Under the pieces are notes generated by a model. That model saw nothing but the letters and a program-made list of their open reading frames with translations. It made no database searches and had not been told where the DNA came from. A stretch of DNA of 64,000 bases from Microthyrium microscopicum. Taxonomy: Eukaryota; Ascomycota; Dothideomycetes; Microthyriales; Microthyriaceae. The DNA is taken from contig MU004233.1 of assembly GCA_010405405.1 (NCBI GenBank), positions 2,761,882 to 2,825,881 of the forward strand, read 5' to 3'. The position numbers and the translations under genes were made by a program. Position 1 is the stretch's first letter. Every line of letters begins with the position of its first letter. Of this stretch, positions 59,033 through 64,000 are shown piece after piece.

Positions 59033-59948
59033 TCAGAGCAGTCTCGCAACCCAATCCCACCATTTCTCCGTCTCCAACTCGTCTCCCTCCACATTGCCCC
59101 CAATGACCTCCACCTCGACCCCAAACTCCTCCAGAACATCAAAGCGGAACTTTACGCCCAAATCCTCTCCCAATATATCCGTCTCCTCCTCTGCGCCATC
59201 CGTCGCCAGTCCCCGTGCCCTCGTCTCTCGTGTTCTCGCTATCTCACCCTCCAACACACCCTTCACCATGCTGACTGGTAACGCAGTAAACACATCCATC
59301 TTATTCGCCGCCACCAACAACTTCAGCGGCTTTTTCCGTGTGGCAGAAGTTTTCTGAAGTGCGAGGAGAATGTCGTGTAGATAAGAGGCTGAGTCGGATA
59401 GACCGCTGATGGACTCATCATCACGGCGTTCAGAGGAGAGATTCGCGGCGTCCACGACGAATATTATGCCAGACAGCGGACTCGTGCTGTTCTCCAGCGC
59501 AGTGAATGCATGGCGCCGTAGTTTTGCGTGCCCGGGGGTGTCGACTAGTAGAAGTGGTTGGAGCGCTTGTGCCTGCGGGTCATTCAGTGAGCGGTAGCGC
59601 GCTGAGGAGGAGCGGGTGCTTGGTGGGAGGACGGCGAGGATTGTGGTGGGTTCGATGGAGGTGTGTGTTTGTGCTGTTGATGTTTGGCGCTCGAACTGTC
59701 CAGTGTTAGCGCATGAATAGGGGAAGGGATGGGGTGTATGAGTTTACGTTTGTGACGATGGCGGTTTTGCCGCTATTGCTGGGCCCGCAGACGAGGAAGC
59801 GTGGGATGGAGGAAGGAGATTTGGCGCGGTAAAAGAAGAAGTGAGTGAGTATGGGTAGGCAGATAAGTATTAGGGTGGTGATTATAATGGCGAATTTGGA
59901 AGGGCCAAAGGAGCGGGTCAGAAAGCTGTCTTCATCGTACCAAGCCAT
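59033..59948 (-). CDS. SRP102: Signal recognition particle receptor subunit beta
   Basis: ER-membrane GTPase that anchors the SRP receptor alpha subunit during co-translational targeting. Exons 59948-59748 and 59695-59033, with a 52-bp intron (GTAAACTC donor, GCGCTAACAC branch region, GGACAG acceptor, phase 0), give 287 aa. An N-terminal membrane anchor lies at about residues 18-40 (KFAIIITTLILICLPILTHF). The G domain shows the P-loop GPSNSGKT (55-62), Thr in HTSIEPT (G2 region), DTPGH (119-123) and NKMD for guanine recognition. An acidic insert near 230 (EEETDILGED) separates the last strands. It ends in WWDWVARLL. Confidence 0.94.
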
Positions 59949-61223
59949 GACGGGCTAATCGAGGGGTTGGATAAGCGCGTTGAGTCGTCTACATTAAAGC
60001 AGGGAGGGTGTATGTTTGGATATTATCTCGATAGAGAAAAGTAGAAGCGCAGAATTGATGTCCATGTGGAAGATGGGTTGATGAACATGGAACTTGCCGT
60101 TGGAGCTTTGACCATCCTGCACGCGATGCGCCAAGGCGCTAAATCTCGAAAACAGGCGCTCTCCTACATTTGGGATAGCGCCAGCCTTCCTGCGAGCGCC
60201 ATGTTCCATCTCGCGTGTTGTTGCTGCTCGTTTGTATGCGACCTCCTACGAGTCCCATCGGCGTTGACATCTCGTAATTGAGCCGCCGTGGATCGATATG
60301 TGGCAGCATTGAGAACACCTGGCGTAGCTGCGCCGCACAGGAAACGTGAATCCTACGACCCTTTGAATTGTTAGCAATCAATCAATATGCACCAAAGCAG
60401 CATCAGCAGGCTCTTAAACATTTATAGTATTGATATGATCATATCTAGGATAAGTCGGAAACCCTTTTGTATCTGGCAGTAACAAAACATGCCAACAAGA
60501 TACAATAATCAATTCCTTCATCCTAGTCGCACATCAGCAGACGTTCCTTATACACCCTTGAACGCCGCCAATTTGTACATCTAGAATCCTATGTCGCCTA
60601 GTAGCGGCAAAGCCCCATATAAACAAACAAGTTCTCTCTGCAATTACCTGCGCCGCAATTTTCATATGCAAGCCTGCGAGGATGTCCAGAGTAGAACCTG
60701 AACTTGAAATTTGAAGGGGTTGGGGATATGAGAAGGATGTAACGGGGTGGAATAAAGAAATTAACAGGTCATATGGGGTGGTTAAATATGCTTCCAATGG
60801 GTCATGCCGCACCAAGAGAAGAGCTCGAACAGAAAGAAAAAAGAAGATGTATCCGTACACATTCGGCCGTGTTCCATTTGCTAGACCACGCAAAAGACCC
60901 GGCCGTGAAATGATTTTTTTGATTACCAGTCCATGCCCTGGGAGAATTGCAAGCTGATTGTTAATCCAGCAGTGCAATGTGAAAAGAGAAAAGAGTCCAA
61001 ACACATGCCTGCTCCATTGCAAGTAATAATGCAACCAGGACGAGAAGAAGAAAAATGCTATGCATCATTGATGTGATCCGTTTTGTCTTGAGTCGTTCGC
61101 CATTTCGCCGTAAACGTGATCGTTTCTGTGCCCAGGTCCCAGTCCAAGGGGAAAAAATTAAGATATGTTGATAAACCGTATAGAAGTCGAAGGTTCTTTT
61201 CCACAACCTCGAGGGTTGGGAGC
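59949..61223. other. Intergenic, 3' flank of the VIB-1-type gene and promoter of SRP102
   Basis: About 1.3 kb. A 166-codon frame at 60,534-61,034 on the - strand lies downstream of the regulator's stop and has no start context or domain; it is probably 3' UTR. No supported gene. Confidence 0.45.
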
Positions 61224-63631
61224 TTACATGCTAGGCTCGGCCTGCACGTAAGAGTAAATTCCGCGGCTGGTGTTATGAGCCATGTCATTTACTGAACGGC
61301 CCGTGAGCATTGGAAGCGTATGACCAGAGCCATCCTCATCAGCTCGAGAGACAGAGTGCTCCATTTTCACAGGGACTGAGCTGAGTGGTGGTGCAAGACC
61401 TGCTTGATGAAGTGCCCCAGGATAGTAAGAGTATGCTGGTTTAGGTTCATCGTCCACGCCTGGGAGAAAATTTCCACCATGTGAGGTGCTGGTGTGGTAT
61501 GATCTCATGGAGTCCATTTCGGTATGAGGATGCATGAGATGCTGCGGACCTGGAAGCGGACCCGGAAGGGTATCGGGATGGCAGTTGAGGGAATAGTTGT
61601 TGGCTCCGTTGGGACTCATTCCATATCGTGATAATGATGAGGCTCCATAACCTGCTTGACCACCCAGATGTGACATGGAAGTCCAACCTGGCATATTGTG
61701 TCGACCTCCTATGTTGCCGCCAGCACCTCCACCTCTGCCCATACTGTTGGGCCCTTCGTTGGAATAGTGACTTGGGCTGCGACCTCGAACAACAACCTGG
61801 CTGCTTGCGCGTTTGGCAATCTTGACCCACTTTGGAGCTTGTTCGGAACTCGTCCGGACATCAGCAAACAGTTCAACAATAAGATGGTAGTACTGTTGCT
61901 GGGCGCGTCTTTTGCCGTTATTGGCAGTCGCGCTCTTGAACTGAATCCGCTCGAAAGTGTGTGTATTGGCCGAAGGGGAAGCCGCTGTGACCCCATTCAC
62001 AGCTTGATCAGCTGTCGATTGAGACTCGGGGGCCATTTGGAGCGGTAAATGCACCACCGGTTGTGGTGAAGCTCGAGGATGTCCACTTGTAAGGTAATTA
62101 TAGTGTGGGTCGGAGCCTGGATTGGTATTATGCCCTCGGTTAGGGGGCGTAGGACTTATCCTGGTGACCTGAATTGCGCATTGGGGACCCTTGTCCCGTT
62201 TGGGCGTATGCTGAACAAGATCGACCGTCTTTCCAGCTGCACCATCAACTGCCGCGCTCAAGCTCATTGCCATAGCTTGCACACGTTGCGGTTGCTGCCC
62301 TTGCTCATAAACGTAGATGCTCCTTCCGCTTGGAAAAGGCTCCAAAGTAAATGAGCAGTTGACTGAGAAATAGTTGCGTCTATAGCAAGTCCAGCACTCA
62401 TCTCCGCTGATGAAGAACCCCTTTTCAATCTTGGCGTGGATGGTGGGCCTCACGGTCGTCGCGCCATCATCTAGCCGAATTTCGAGCAGCGTCTCTTGTT
62501 CCTGGAAAGGAGGGGTCTGTGATGGTTCTCTAGGCACATTGGAATAGGCTTGGTTGCTGTACATGGTGTTGTTGGAGTTATACGGTGCAGTGGCATGCGG
62601 TGAGAGCATAGTTCTAGGTGTCTCAGGGAGGGAAGGCGTGTAGGAAGATCTCGATATATCCGAATGGGATCTAGGGCCCAGGTGACGCATTAAACCTGGT
62701 GTTGATGTGGTGTAGTGATCCCGAACGGTAGATCCTGAAGTCGGACTGACAGGATTGCTACCCATAGCCCGTCCTCTACTTCCAGATGTCATACCAATTG
62801 TTGAAGGATCCGTCCTAAATGATGGTCAGCCAATCTCATCGTGAGCACAAAGCACTGCATCGGGTGCACCCGCAGGATATATGCAGATGTGGATCCCATC
62901 AGGAAATTGTCAAAGATTGTCTGGACTTACAGCGAGAGCCGCGGTGGTCGAACATGAGATATGCCGTTCACAGGAGCCGATGGATTGGAACCGTAGCCGT
63001 ATGTCGAGCTACCAAACACCTGCGATGCTCCTGGGAAAGGACCACCAAGGCTTAGCGATGGGTGTGTTTGTGAGTACAAGCTCGCGGTTCCTGGATAGGA
63101 GGAATAGGTGACGGAGCTAGCGTTTGACGATGGCGAGGTTGCAATCGAACCTGAAGCAGAATCTGAATATGCAGAGGGGGTGGCCGTGTAGCTGCTAAAC
63201 AGTAAGTGTCAGTATGTATTGCCTAGAAATATCAGGCTGAAGGCTTAACGGCAAAAGGCGATGCGAGGGGTGGTGGGCGCTCTAGCTACACAGTGTAACA
63301 TGCTACCCGAGTCGTACAAGAACTTCGTCGCCGCATCTCTGTGCAGGACCAGCTCTGCACTCTGGCCGTCGTGTGATCGCAGGCCAAACTCTGGCTAGTC
63401 CAGAGCCTTGGGGCATGTACAACCTGATGGAGATAAACCATCAGGCACTTCTGCACGCTAGGCCTGCCCTGTTTGACCGGAGCAATTTTCAGGGCCGGGC
63501 GACGGACAGAAAAGCTGGTGAGCATTTCAATGGTCGAAATGAAGAGGCTAAATTGGCAGAGGGCGACAGGGCGGAATCCGACAAGATGGGAAAAAGCAAA
63601 CTTACCTTTCGTGAGAAGATCGAGGTGGCAT
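61224..63631 (-). CDS. vib-1: Ndt80-like (p53-fold) transcription factor, VIB-1/XprG type
   Basis: Regulator of the Ndt80/PhoG DNA-binding family. Relatives (Neurospora VIB-1, Aspergillus XprG) control extracellular proteases, carbon-starvation responses and heterokaryon-incompatibility death. Exons 63631-63606 (26 nt, MPPRSSHE), 63191-62931 and 62814-61224 give 625 aa in phase. The first intron is about 414 bp and the second 116 bp. The Ndt80 domain spans about residues 205-446: LLEIRLDDGATTVRPTIHAK, EKGFFISGDECWTCYRRNYF, HTFERIQFKSATANNGKRRA, QQYYHLIVELFADV, WVKIAKRASSQVVVRGRSPS. The flanks are Ser/Pro/Gly/His-rich and it ends YSYVQAEPSM. The exon-2 acceptor TTTAGCAG offers two AGs three bases apart, either of which keeps the frame. 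Confidence 0.93.
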
Positions 63632-64000
63632 ACAAGGAACTCCGCTTCCAAGTGTCAGACCAAAATGGTTGGAAGTTTGTCCCAAGTTCTCACGGCCTGA
63701 ATATGGACTGTGTTGACCATGAGAACCGACGGGATCGATGCATTCCTGATCAGAGGATGGGATGGCAAACTCGGATCCCAGGTTTCCTGGTAGGCCTGCT
63801 GTTGGCTCAAAGTTAGCAAACGTTAAAGACGAGTTGAACGTCTATTAAATATTGAAATAGCGAATATAGTTGGTTAGGAAGCAGCTAAGAAAATAGAATG
63901 ATGTAGGGAGGTTGGCAAGGAGAAGGTGTTGATGGTGGAGAGTTGCAGATGGAATGCTTCGCGCAAGCCTTGTCTGGTTACACAAACCAGCGCAGGGTCG
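63632..64000. other. Upstream region of the VIB-1-type gene
   Basis: 369 bp to the window edge. It should hold the 5' leader and part of the promoter. No other gene supported. Confidence 0.4.

Noticed and set aside
60534-61034. 166-codon frame on the - strand
   Set aside because: It lies just beyond the stop of the VIB-1-type gene on the same strand, has no start context or domain and mixes hydrophobic runs at random. It is most likely 3' UTR.
1-64000. CRISPR arrays, rRNA, secondary-metabolite cluster or mating-type locus
   Set aside because: No regular spaced repeats, rRNA sequence, PKS/NRPS genes or MAT flanking genes were seen.

Overview
The window is nuclear DNA of a filamentous ascomycete (Pezizomycotina). 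The evidence is many short GT-AG introns (44-140 bp, with CTAAC or CTGAC branch sites), fungus-only families such as a VIB-1/XprG-type Ndt80-fold regulator, a cytosolic fungal pyruvate carboxylase, and a retroelement saturated with RIP-type transitions. The gene content has a Leotiomycete feel, but that placement is an impression and was not tested.

Layout: 0.5-6.2 kb holds a prenyltransferase alpha subunit and pyruvate carboxylase, tail to tail. 7.7-13.7 kb holds two unknown proteins, a BTB/zinc-ribbon protein and a small mitochondrial membrane protein. 14.9-20.2 kb holds a secreted GMC oxidoreductase, a small coiled-coil protein and a large HMG-box regulator. 21.0-27.4 kb is dense with housekeeping genes: mitoribosomal DAP3/mS29, RRS1, riboflavin kinase, IPI1 and TFIIB. 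29.4-37.8 kb holds a disordered Arg/Pro-rich protein, a dimeric alpha/beta-barrel-like protein, a mitochondrial membrane protein, an AFG1-like ATPase and a secreted S10 carboxypeptidase. 37.8-48 kb is gene-poor and carries only a small dsRBD-like gene and one disordered-plus-domain protein. 47,957-57,895 is one LTR retroelement fossil. 59.0-63.6 kb holds the SRP receptor beta subunit and the VIB-1/XprG-type regulator.

Most genes are spliced, so I assembled exons by hand from splice sites, reading-frame phase and family continuity. Every multi-exon model given here closes in frame. Several genes (the INA17-like, dsRBD-like and small coiled-coil proteins, and the first 26-nt coding exon of the VIB-1-type gene) become visible only after splicing. 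Two head-to-head pairs (DAP3/RRS1 and riboflavin kinase/IPI1) share intergenic promoters of about 300 bp. RRS1 and IPI1 both serve 60S ribosome assembly.

I found no biosynthetic cluster, CRISPR, rRNA or convincing tRNA. The most informative non-gene feature is the retroelement. Its two 152-bp LTRs differ only by transitions, the mutation load fades toward the outer edge of each LTR, and about 3.7 kb between the pol remnants and the 3' LTR is unexplained.
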